Source: Aeromonas cavernicola | Lineage (GTDB): Bacteria > Pseudomonadota > Gammaproteobacteria > Enterobacterales > Aeromonadaceae | Length of the DNA stretch: 33,609 bases | Reading direction: 5' to 3' | Assembly (NCBI RefSeq): GCF_002795305.1 | Contig: NZ_PGGC01000123.1 | Coordinates: 1-33,609, forward strand | Shown here: positions 25,056 through 31,932 of the stretch, in pieces | Position numbering within the stretch: position 1 is the stretch's first letter | How the letters are laid out: each line of letters begins with the position of its first letter | The notes under the pieces: generated by a model | Database searches by the model: none | What the model saw: only the letters and a program-made list of their open reading frames with translations | Told to the model about the DNA's origin: nothing | Translations under genes and position numbers: made by a program

Positions 25056-25963
25056 GATGATTTTTTCTCCTGCCCGCGAGTGGCGTGGTTGGGCTGGCTA
25101 GCAGCCTCATGAGTTGGGCGTGCAATGGGGAGATCGGCTTGCCAGCCGTGTGCCGTTAGCCACTCGGTAGCATAGAGCCGCCCCAGCTCCCCAAAGAGCT
25201 GACAGCCTGCGGGTAAGCTGGCGGTAACATCCTGCTTACCTAGCCCTGCCCCCAGCAATATCAGACAAGGGGTCGCCACTCGCCCTGAGACCAGCGCCAA
25301 CTGACGTGGCTCGATGGACCCGACGAGTTGCACCTCATACCCCTGCAAAATCAGCTCGTAAGCCGACCATACCAGATCAAGTGGCCCTAATTGACCCCAG
25401 CTTGCCAATGTTACCGGCTCGCCTTTCTCCTGCTCAATAAGATGACGCGAAAAGTGGGCATGCAGCCACGCCAACCACACCTGCTGCAATAGCTCACCAT
25501 CAGGCCGCTCACGCCATAACCCCAGCAGGAGGGCTACCAGCGGCTGCAGTACCCGCCGACGCACTAGTTCAAATGGGTAACTGGCTAACATATCGCTGAG
25601 CTGGGCCTCCGCTTTACGCTGCTGGAAGGCCAGCAGCGACTGGCACAGCAGATCCAATGTCTGCTGCCAGTGATCGGTGAACTGCTCAGGCTGGGCCGCG
25701 CTTAACAACCCTTTCACTTGACCGATGCTGACCCCGCGCTCTAGCCAACTGAGGATTTCGCCAATTTGGCGAATATCTCGCTCGCTATACAGCCGATGGC
25801 CTTTGTCGGTGCGAGCCGGCTGCACCAAGCCATAACGGCGCTGCCACGCCCGCAGAGTGACCGCATTTACCCCCGTTAACTGGGCAACCTCGCGGATGGG
25901 ATAGATGCCCTCATCGGGGGCGGGGGCGGCAGCTTGCACTAAATCAACCATAACAACATCCAT
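25052..25963 (-). CDS. LitR/CarH-like MerR-family regulator without recognisable cobalamin ligands
   Basis: A 303-residue regulator. The MerR winged helix occupies about 20-90 (YPIREVAQLTGVNAVTLRAW, then GLVQPARTDKGHRLYSERDI). The C-terminal part (100-285) has the layout of the CarH/LitR cobalamin domain: a helical bundle, then a Rossmann-like part (GYEVQLVGSIEP, LILLGAGLG). In CarH a W-x9-EH motif and a lower His ligand bind adenosylcobalamin. Here W-x9 leads to QQ, and the position of the lower His reads LGPLD, without His. So it probably does not bind B12, like the B12-independent LitR class of Pseudomonas that works with a LOV partner. No clear ribosome site precedes ATG 25963; ATG 25951 is possible. 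Likely autoregulated via the sites at 26973-27029. Confidence 0.85.
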   Translation of the reverse strand: MDVVMVDLVQAAAPAPDEGIYPIREVAQLTGVNAVTLRAWQRRYGLVQPARTDKGHRLYSERDIRQIGEILSWLERGVSIGQVKGLLSAAQPEQFTDHWQQTLDLLCQSLLAFQQRKAEAQLSDMLASYPFELVRRRVLQPLVALLLGLWRERPDGELLQQVWLAWLHAHFSRHLIEQEKGEPVTLASWGQLGPLDLVWSAYELILQGYEVQLVGSIEPRQLALVSGRVATPCLILLGAGLGKQDVTASLPAGCQLFGELGRLYATEWLTAHGWQADLPIARPTHEAASQPNHATRGQEKKSS

Positions 25964-25979
25964 TTAACGTGACGCAACC

Positions 25980-26002
25980 GCTCCCCCAACTAAAGGGGGA
26001 GC
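25980..26002 (-). terminator. Hairpin between ybgA and the MerR gene
   Basis: GCTCCCCC (25980-25987) and GGGGGAGC (25995-26002) form an 8-bp GC-rich stem with a 7-nt loop. No T-run follows in the direction of transcription, so it may be a partial terminator or RNA-stability hairpin that lowers read-through from ybgA. Confidence 0.5.
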
Positions 26003-26016
26003 AGTAAGACTAACGA

Positions 26017-26961
26017 TCAGAGCCCGTAACGCAGTTTGAGCGTATCTGGGTGGGGATTGAGATAAACCTGCTCGGCGAGATAGGGATTGGGGTATTCGCG
26101 TAAGTAGTGACGGATCAAGGTCAACGGCACCAACAGCGGGAATACCCCTGTGCGGTACTTGTCGATGGTATCGGCCAGCTCTTGTTTCTGATCAGGGGTC
26201 AGTACCCGCTTGAAGTAACCTTGCAAGTGCATCAGCACATTGGTGTGGGTACGGCGGTTGGCGCGCAGAGTTAATGCGGTCATCAGCTCTTTGATGTAGC
26301 TGTCGGCCACCTCCTGCAGATTGGCCTTCCCCACATTGGCTAGCCGCTTGCCAAGAGAGCGGTAGTGACTGGTGGCGTGGGAGAGCACCAGATATTTATA
26401 GCGGGAGTGAAAGCGGATCAGTGCGGCGGCAGTTAGCCCCGCAGCACACAGCTGCTGCCAGTCGTGATAGGCGAACACCCGCAGTACAAAATTCTCCCGC
26501 AAGATGGGGTCATTGAGGCGGCCATCTTCTTCGACCGGCAACAGCGGGTTAGCCTCCATCAGCGCCTTGGCAAACAGACCAATCCCCTCTTTGGCACTGC
26601 CTTCGTTATTGGCGCCATACAATTTGACACGTTCCATGCCACAACTTGGGGATTTGGCGCACAAGATATAGCCAGAGATAAAGTCGAGTTGCCGGGCTTT
26701 TTGCTCGCTAAACGCGATCAATTTTTCGGTCACATCGAAACTGCCATTACTGGCCTCGGCGCGCACCTCACCGTTACGCTTAACCAGCCGAATCGCAGCA
26801 CGCGGCGCTCCCAACCCGATGGCCATCTCAGGACACACTGGGTGGTAATCAAAATAGGCGCCGAGATCTCGGTCGCAGAAGCTGGAGCGTTTATGGCCCC
26901 CATCGAAGCGGACTTCCTGTCCTAACAAGCAAGCGCTGATACCTACTTTAATCTTATACAT
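26017..26961 (-). CDS. ybgA: YbgA-like protein: DUF523 (TudS) plus DUF1722
   Basis: A 314-residue two-domain protein. The DUF523 part (1-150) contains Cys11 (ISACLLG), Cys43 (HPVCPE) and Cys107 (SPSCG), the three-Cys pattern that holds an Fe-S cluster in thiouracil desulfidase TudS. The DUF1722 part (about 180-310) contains FHSRYKYLVLSH, HTNVLMHLQGYFK and PVLPLTL-like segments (PLLVPLTLIRHYL). E. coli YbgA is only the second part and is co-transcribed with phr; here the fused form heads the operon. AGGAG sits 7 nt before ATG 26961, and three putative operators lie upstream. Thio-nucleobase detoxification or repair is a reasonable guess, not shown. Confidence 0.88.
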   Translation of the reverse strand: MYKIKVGISACLLGQEVRFDGGHKRSSFCDRDLGAYFDYHPVCPEMAIGLGAPRAAIRLVKRNGEVRAEASNGSFDVTEKLIAFSEQKARQLDFISGYILCAKSPSCGMERVKLYGANNEGSAKEGIGLFAKALMEANPLLPVEEDGRLNDPILRENFVLRVFAYHDWQQLCAAGLTAAALIRFHSRYKYLVLSHATSHYRSLGKRLANVGKANLQEVADSYIKELMTALTLRANRRTHTNVLMHLQGYFKRVLTPDQKQELADTIDKYRTGVFPLLVPLTLIRHYLREYPNPYLAEQVYLNPHPDTLKLRYGL

Positions 26962-26972
26962 GATCTAGCTCC

Positions 26973-27029
26973 TTGTATAACCCGTGATTCAGTTATAGCA
27001 GTTATACAAAAAAAGGAAAGTTGTATAAC
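26973..27029 (-). promoter_or_regulatory. Three GTTATACAA/TTGTATAAC boxes upstream of ybgA
   Basis: The 9-mer TTGTATAAC occurs at 26973-26981 and 27021-27029, and its complement GTTATACAA at 27001-27009. The last two make a perfect inverted repeat with an 11-nt spacer. They lie 12 to 68 nt before the ybgA ATG, where the promoter must be; TATAAC-like -10 sequences overlap them. MerR/LitR-type regulators bind such AT-rich dyads, so I infer these are operators of the regulator encoded in the same operon. Confidence 0.65.
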
Positions 27030-27071
27030 TATTGCCAACTGATACGCGACAAGAGAGAGACGAGATCACCT

Positions 27072-27105
27072 AAAAAACAAAAAGCCCATGGCCTTGACCA
27101 TGGGC
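27072..27105 (-). terminator. Rho-independent terminator of the beta-barrel gene
   Basis: On the minus strand GCCCATGG (27105-27098) pairs with CCATGGGC (27091-27084), loop 6 nt, then TTTTTGTTTTTT down to 27072. It lies between the beta-barrel gene and the ybgA promoter, insulating the operon. Confidence 0.93.
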
Positions 27106-27131
27106 AACATCCCAGACACGACAGGATAAAA

Positions 27132-27773
27132 TTAGAAGCTGTATTTCACCCCTAAACTAGAGATCGAACCTTGTTGCAGATCCCAGTGGCGATAACTGTA
27201 ATCGGCGGTCAGCGCCCAGTTTTGATTGAGCTTATAGGCACCACCCACTTTGAAATCATGCATTTCGTCAGTCATGTTGGCGTACCGATAGGCCGTACTG
27301 AGCTCAACGTCACCGATCTCATACCGTAAACCTACCTCGCCATACAGACTACCGCTTTGCTTACGAGCGATAGTATCCCACCCTTGATTGTTAACGTTAT
27401 TAGCGAGCTCTCGCTCCAAGTCATAGCCCATCAAGCCTGTCTCACCATAAAGATTGAGTCCAGTGCTTAAAGGAGTAAATACCCCAACCCCTGCGCTGGA
27501 GAGGGACATACTGTCGTTGCCATTGCTACGAGAGGTATATTCGGAGCCAGCACGACCGTAGAAATTCGTGGCAAAACTTTTGGAGAGATCGACGCTCAAG
27601 CCACCAAAGTCACGGCGACCGGCATTGTCTTTACTGAACGCGCCATTGAGGTAATCAGATTGGGTGTGCGCCCAGGTCGCCGCCCCTTTGGCGTAACTAA
27701 AGGCATCCTGCGCCAAGGCAGATGTAGAGACAGCACCCGCTAACACCAGAAGCGATACAGCAGCTTTTTTCAT
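27132..27773 (-). CDS. Outer-membrane beta-barrel protein
   Basis: A 213-residue protein with signal peptide MKKAAVSLLVLAGAVSTSALA/QDAF. The mature part alternates polar and hydrophobic residues in strands typical of an eight- to ten-stranded porin-like barrel (GLSVDLSKSFATNFYGRAGSEY, LYGEVGLRYEIGDVELSTAYRYA, NWALTADYSYRHWD) and ends in Phe (SLGVKYSF), the outer-membrane assembly signal. The size suits OmpX/OmpW/YfaZ-like barrels but I cannot name the family. ATG 27773 follows GGAG at 9-nt spacing; the longer frame adds non-signal residues. Monocistronic with its own terminator. Confidence 0.8.
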   Translation of the reverse strand: MKKAAVSLLVLAGAVSTSALAQDAFSYAKGAATWAHTQSDYLNGAFSKDNAGRRDFGGLSVDLSKSFATNFYGRAGSEYTSRSNGNDSMSLSSAGVGVFTPLSTGLNLYGETGLMGYDLERELANNVNNQGWDTIARKQSGSLYGEVGLRYEIGDVELSTAYRYANMTDEMHDFKVGGAYKLNQNWALTADYSYRHWDLQQGSISSLGVKYSF

Positions 27774-27823
27774 AACAGTGACTCCATTTATCAACTCGTT
27801 GTTCGAGATGGAGCCATTGTGCG

Positions 27824-27842
27824 GGCAAGCTTGAAGCTTGCC
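27824..27842. promoter_or_regulatory. Perfect dyad upstream of the beta-barrel gene
   Basis: GGCAAGCTT-G-AAGCTTGCC is a perfect 9-bp inverted repeat, 51 nt before the beta-barrel ATG. It may be an operator or a 5'-UTR stem-loop. No T-run adjoins it. Confidence 0.4.
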
Positions 27843-27927
27843 GAGCAGCAAGCTGTTACCAAACCATGACAGATGTAACCAGATATGACAGAGGATGACC
27901 GCAGTAACACCTTGCTATGGTGTGAGG

Positions 27928-28485
27928 TTAACGAAAGCGAACCTCATCAATTTCGACTCGCACCAAGGGATTACCCGTAAGTCCAGCAGGACGTGGCACC
28001 ACTATCGCAAGCGAGGGGCGTTGCTGCCCATGGCGTAAATAGGTCTCGGGCAAGCGGTTTTCTGCTACCCAAAAGCGCGCCTCTTGCCGCAGCAATTGCA
28101 CACCCTCAGGGCTAAATAGGGTGATCCAGCCCGTGATCCCCACCACATTGCGCTTACTGCTATTACTGACCAAGAAGGTAAGTGTCAGTGATTCATGACC
28201 AGCCATATTAGCTAACTTGACCTGCACACCATCGCGGGCCGCCTGCGACAACAAATCAGGATCGGCTTTAGCCTGCGCGGTGAGCACGACAGCAGCATCC
28301 CCATTCCCCGTTTTTACCTCGGTGCTGATCTGCTCGGCAGGTTTGACGACCACATATTGCCAAGTGAAATCATCATGGAGTTGCACCAAACGACCATTTG
28401 GTAAGGTCAGCTGGGTAAGCTCAGCGGCTTGGCTCATTACGGGAACAAGGGTCAGCCCAAGGAGCAGGCTCGGTAAGTAGGTCAT
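27928..28485 (-). CDS. DUF3157-like exported protein
   Basis: A 185-residue protein with a signal peptide (MTYLPSLLLGLTLVPVMSQAAE). The opening of the mature part, LTLPNGRLVQLHDDFTWQYV, is the pattern I associate with DUF3157: a 'DGR..QL.DDFTW' strand pair. The C-terminal half (VKLANMAGHESLTLTFLVSNSS... VGITGWITLFS) looks like an immunoglobulin-like beta sandwich. I take ATG 28485 for the signal peptide; a longer frame reaches back into the LarE-like gene. Function unknown. It follows the LarE-like gene by about 100 nt on the same strand, so co-transcription is possible. Confidence 0.62.
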   Translation of the reverse strand: MTYLPSLLLGLTLVPVMSQAAELTQLTLPNGRLVQLHDDFTWQYVVVKPAEQISTEVKTGNGDAAVVLTAQAKADPDLLSQAARDGVQVKLANMAGHESLTLTFLVSNSSKRNVVGITGWITLFSPEGVQLLRQEARFWVAENRLPETYLRHGQQRPSLAIVVPRPAGLTGNPLVRVEIDEVRFR

Positions 28486-28583
28486 GGCAGGTAGCTCGAT
28501 TACATCAAAAAGGGCGACAGTATAAACAGCCGCCCGAGGCTTGCCTATGACCCTTTGCGAGCCCCTAGCAAGCCTCAGTCCAG

Positions 28584-29441
28584 TCAAATAGCCAAGTCGT
28601 GGCGCTCTTCTGACACCATATCTAAGGTGACCAGATCAAATTCCATCCCCTTAAGAGCAGACAAAATATCTGATTGCAGATCAAACGCTCGCGCTCGCTG
28701 GTGGGCAGGAAGACGGACTCTCGCTAAGGTCATGTCATTACCACCATGGCGTTTTGCGCCATCACACAAGCTATGGAAAAAGACCTGCGCTTCATCCAGC
28801 CCCATATCCGCCAATAGCTGCTCGGCCCGATCCACCATGCGCAGATAACGCTGCTTAAGGAGGCGAGGGTTGCTAAAGCGGTGGCTCAAACAGCCATTAC
28901 CGCCCTTGCCCCAACGCCCTAACTGGCGCTTGTTAAAACCATACCGCAGTTCGCGCTGGCTAAAGCCGTGATCGGCGAGCGGCCACAGCGTATTGGCAGG
29001 AGAGGAACCAAAGCGGCCAAGGTAGTCGACACGTTCCTCCGCCGAGGCTGGCATCAAAATCGGCTGCTTAGCCCACTCCGGACGTTCGGCTACATGGTCA
29101 CAAATGCGGCGTACCGGATCGATAACATCCACCAGCTGGGGCAGACGATCGCAAAAAATGATCTCATCGGTTTTAATGATCCAGTGTGCAATACCATAAC
29201 GCTGACAGTAACGGCGGGCCCGAGCGACCTCACTGCGGCTGCGGGTCGGGGTATCTAGGGTAATCGCACTAATCTTGGCACCGCTGGCACGGCATAAATC
29301 GATGTTGTAGCAAGATTCCAATCGCCCCGAGAAAGAGACTATCAGCGATTCATAACTGGCTAGCGTTTCAATAACCTGCTGTTCCTTGGCATCAAATGAC
29401 TGATCATATCCCTGATTCAGCACAACCACATTAGCACCCAT
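28584..29441 (-). CDS. LarE-like adenine-nucleotide alpha-hydrolase with altered PP-loop
   Basis: A 285-residue cytoplasmic protein. The C-terminal part follows LarE sulfur transferases: FSQRELRYGFNKRQLGRWGKG, GCLSHRFSNPRL (LarE: CLxSRxPYG), VDRAEQLLADMGL, then LARVRLP and ILSALKGMEFDLVTLDM. LarE uses a PP-loop SGGVDS to adenylate its substrate; the equivalent here is SFSGRLESC at about residue 37, in which Gly, Val and Asp are replaced by Arg, Leu and Glu. No larA, larB or larC is near, so a role in nickel-pincer cofactor synthesis is doubtful. ATG 29441 yields MGANVVVLNQGYDQSF. A different sulfur-transfer or nucleotide-binding role is possible. Confidence 0.5.
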   Translation of the reverse strand: MGANVVVLNQGYDQSFDAKEQQVIETLASYESLIVSFSGRLESCYNIDLCRASGAKISAITLDTPTRSRSEVARARRYCQRYGIAHWIIKTDEIIFCDRLPQLVDVIDPVRRICDHVAERPEWAKQPILMPASAEERVDYLGRFGSSPANTLWPLADHGFSQRELRYGFNKRQLGRWGKGGNGCLSHRFSNPRLLKQRYLRMVDRAEQLLADMGLDEAQVFFHSLCDGAKRHGGNDMTLARVRLPAHQRARAFDLQSDILSALKGMEFDLVTLDMVSEERHDLAI

Positions 29442-30198
29442 GGCAACAGCTCCAGATGGTGAACAGGTGCATTATTGTGCAGGAGATAAGCTGAATCAGC
29501 CCTTACCACACCGGCTTAAAGTCAACCACCGATGCCGACAAGGATGATTACCACCGTGGCCCTCTAGAACTAAGCACCGATCCCAGTAGGCGTGATGGGC
29601 ACAGCCAGTGTGAGCTGGCATCGCGCAGAGAAACCGCAGCGTCGGCGCAGTACGTGAGGCTTTCGAGCCCAAAGCAAACCCATGATTAGCCAACTAGCCG
29701 CACGGGATAGGTGCGAAGAGCGTGGTCGCTCAACGCCAAGCGAGGCAACTGACGCAAGCTCGCTATTTACCGACTAAATGACGAGATCGAAGGCGCAAAC
29801 CGCCTCACAAGCCCGTCACTTAGCCACGCCGCCTCCCCCATTTATTATTTTAAAAATGATCAATAATGTAGGATTCTTCCTCTTTCTTGTGGAAAAACGC
29901 GCTGCCCATCTTTTACGCTCACTCCTGTATATTCCTTCATAAATCACTCAGTAGCATAACCATGCCACTAAGACCGAGTGATGATAGGTCTAGATATCAC
30001 TCATTGCTGATTAGCAATAATGATACATGCGCGGAAATATCAACTTAGCGCGTGATATTAATTACCCAGCAAATAATAAAAATATTTTTCCTTTCTAATT
30101 TTTATTACAGCCACCCATGAATTTTTCTGTGGTGAGTTCGGCTAAACAATCATTCGCATGCTTCGACTAATATGACGATCAACCCAGAGAGATACCAT
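29442..30198. other. Gene-free region, turning AT-rich rightwards
   Basis: About 750 nt without a convincing gene. The left part (29442-29830) has ordinary composition, a GCCAG/CTGGC dyad at 29604-29619 and a segment resembling the 13829-13934 palindrome (29621-29690). From about 29835 the DNA becomes AT-rich, with a dyad ATTGCT-GATT-AGCAAT at 30003-30018, and leads into the beta-helix gene of similar composition. It probably holds the left edge of an acquired segment; I see no integrase or terminal repeats. Confidence 0.5.
29621..29690. repeat. Segment resembling the palindromic element at 13829-13934
   Basis: Shares in the same order TCGCG, CGCAGCGT (29635-29642), CAGTACG (29648-29654) and TTTCGAGC (29661-29668) with 13851-13892, with a few-nt gaps. 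The hairpin symmetry is lost here, so it may be a decayed copy. Alignment by eye, may be chance. Confidence 0.3.
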
Positions 30199-31623
30199 AT
30201 GAATAAGAAACTATATTTTATCGTTCTGTTAAGCCCTAACCTAGCCTTTGCCAATATTATCAACACCTGTGCTGGCGAGCTTATGCCGGTAATAGAAGAT
30301 AAATATAAAATAATTTGCGCCAATACCCTTGGCATTATACCTGACTCAGGCAATGACATCTCAGACGTGCTGCAAGATGCGATAACCAAAGCGAGCCTGT
30401 TAGGTGTAGGTATCTATTTACCGAGTGGTAGCTATTTACCGAGTGGTAGCTATATCATTAACAAAGATCTTAACCTCAAAAAATCAACATCACTCGTCGG
30501 CTCACCAACGGGTCAGACCCACCTGCAGAGCAATACAGAATCAGGCGTGTTAATCGGTGACATTACCTATAGCAATGAGGTAAGTAACGTATTAATAGAA
30601 AATTTAATTCTCGACAATATCACGCTAGAGTTTTATGGCCGTAAGTGGGGCAATAAAATTCGTTACAATGCCCTCGTTAACAGTAAAAAACGCAGTGGGC
30701 AACTATTTATAAGTCATTATCCCTACGAGGTGATTGGTAATGTCTTTATGAGGGGAGAGACATACCCTGGCTTAGGATTAACAACATATAAAAATACCAA
30801 CACCTTGATCCAAGGCAATTATCTCGGCTCACCGAATGAATTCGCTAACGCTACCGGATATATTGATAAAAAAACGACAGCCTTAGTTACCAAACTGCAA
30901 GAAATGGTCACCAACGGTGATATTAATATTGATGGCAATCAAGGCAACTTTATTACCGGCTGGGTCGCCCCAGATGGTCTAAAAAATGTGACATTTAAGG
31001 GAAATTATTTCTCTGGCAATACATTATCTAAATTATATAATCCTCAAACGGGGGCATTTGACCTCAACCGAGATCATAACGTTTATATTAAACAGTACCA
31101 GGATGTAAATGTCATTCAGAACTATTTTTCAGGATGGCCCAAAGATGCCTCTGGCCACCTTAAATTTCGCAATGCTGAAGGGCTAACATTTGCAGCCAAT
31201 TATTTGAATAGCATTTCATTTAATGCTCGACCATACGATAATAGCCCGAGCATGTTCATGAATAAGACTTATGTATTTAACAATGTGGTGAACAATGGTC
31301 AGATTAATTTTTGGCAAAACTTCACTGATGAGGCCCCGCTCAAGCAAATTGCAGTCACTGACTTTTTGGTGTTTGATAATCTGTTAACAAATACCACCGC
31401 AGCCGAAAAGAACTGCGCCATATCGAGCACTTATCGAAATACGAGCCAGCAGTTTTTTGAATCTCAGAATTACTATGATAGCGGTGAGCTCATTACGGCT
31501 TGTTATTTTAAGCGAATATCTAAAAAAGAAGTTAAAGATAAGTTACCGATAGAAAAACGGGCTTATCTTAATATCCAAGCGATTATTCCCGGCAGCGCCA
31601 ACCAACAACCGAAAACCAAATAA
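30199..31623 (+). CDS. Secreted right-handed beta-helix protein (pectate-lyase-like)
   Basis: A 474-residue protein with signal peptide MNKKLYFIVLLSPNLAFA/NI. After a short N-terminal cap (DSGNDISDVLQDAITKASLLGVGIYLPSGSY, typical of pectate-lyase-3 type helices) come many short beta rungs rich in Asn and Gly: NVLIENLILDNITLEF, NTNTLIQGNYLGS, LKNVTFKGNYFSGN, DVNVIQNYFSGW, GLTFAANYLNS. This is the pattern of polysaccharide lyases and depolymerases, but no family-specific catalytic set is recognisable. ATG 30199 follows GAGAGAT. It is markedly AT-richer than its neighbours and isolated, so probably acquired. A tandem duplication lies at residues 73-84. Few cysteines. Could be a capsule- or algal-glycan-active enzyme. 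Confidence 0.7.
   Translation: MNKKLYFIVLLSPNLAFANIINTCAGELMPVIEDKYKIICANTLGIIPDSGNDISDVLQDAITKASLLGVGIYLPSGSYLPSGSYIINKDLNLKKSTSLVGSPTGQTHLQSNTESGVLIGDITYSNEVSNVLIENLILDNITLEFYGRKWGNKIRYNALVNSKKRSGQLFISHYPYEVIGNVFMRGETYPGLGLTTYKNTNTLIQGNYLGSPNEFANATGYIDKKTTALVTKLQEMVTNGDINIDGNQGNFITGWVAPDGLKNVTFKGNYFSGNTLSKLYNPQTGAFDLNRDHNVYIKQYQDVNVIQNYFSGWPKDASGHLKFRNAEGLTFAANYLNSISFNARPYDNSPSMFMNKTYVFNNVVNNGQINFWQNFTDEAPLKQIAVTDFLVFDNLLTNTTAAEKNCAISSTYRNTSQQFFESQNYYDSGELITACYFKRISKKEVKDKLPIEKRAYLNIQAIIPGSANQQPKTK
30414..30449 (+). repeat. Exact 18-bp tandem duplication inside the beta-helix gene
   Basis: The unit CTATTTACCGAGTGGTAG occurs twice without a gap (30414-30431, 30432-30449) and duplicates the residues YLPSGS in frame. 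Perfect identity of both copies suggests a recent slippage event. Confidence 0.9.
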
Positions 31624-31932
31624 CGACTTATTTTGCAACCATAGCGGGTTGCATCAGGGTGAATGCTTGGCTGTTTTTGCCATGGTTGAGTGTGCTCACT
31701 CAGCCTAAAAAGGACCCAATCAACCCCATCTCTATGGCATATTAACGCTGGTTAACAGTGGCTTATTACTGCGGCCTAGGTACAAACCGACGGATCATAA
31801 ACGCCACCCGCAAACGTTTCAACCCATCATGAAATAAACCATATTCAGCATAATTAACGCTGGTCAGCACCATTTCAATCACTACAATAGCGCCCAATTT
31901 TCTTCCCCCTCCCCCACCCAATTGAGGTACTT
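31624..31932. other. Intergenic region before xanP
   Basis: About 310 nt without a gene. The left part has dyads GCAACC-N8-GGTTGC (near 31635-31652) and TGAGTG-N4-CACTCA. The right part holds the PurR-like site at 31808-31823 and a pyrimidine-rich stretch before the xanP start. Confidence 0.5.
31808..31823 (+). promoter_or_regulatory. PurR-box-like operator upstream of xanP
   Basis: CCGCAAACGTTTCAAC keeps the core CGCAAACGTTT of the PurR consensus ACGCAAACGTTTGCGT and matches it at 11 of 16 positions; the right arm is weak. It lies about 110 nt before a purine-permease gene, which fits purine repression. Confidence 0.5.

Noticed and set aside
25052-25963. Regulator as a true cobalamin-dependent CarH
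   Set aside because: The W-x9-EH motif and lower His ligand are not found at the expected positions, though the fold seems kept.
26464-26925. 153-codon frame antisense to ybgA
   Set aside because: Shadow of the real gene; no motif and no start signal.
29496-29693. 65-codon frame in the gap left of the beta-helix gene
   Set aside because: No signal, domain or ribosome site; the region is better explained as non-coding.
29442-30198. Insertion sequence or integrase remnant at the edge of the AT-rich island
   Set aside because: No transposase or integrase-like reading frame, no clear terminal inverted repeats or tRNA fragment visible.
30150-30389. 79-codon frame antisense to the beta-helix start
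   Set aside because: It overlaps the signal-peptide region of a well-supported gene on the other strand and has no features of its own.
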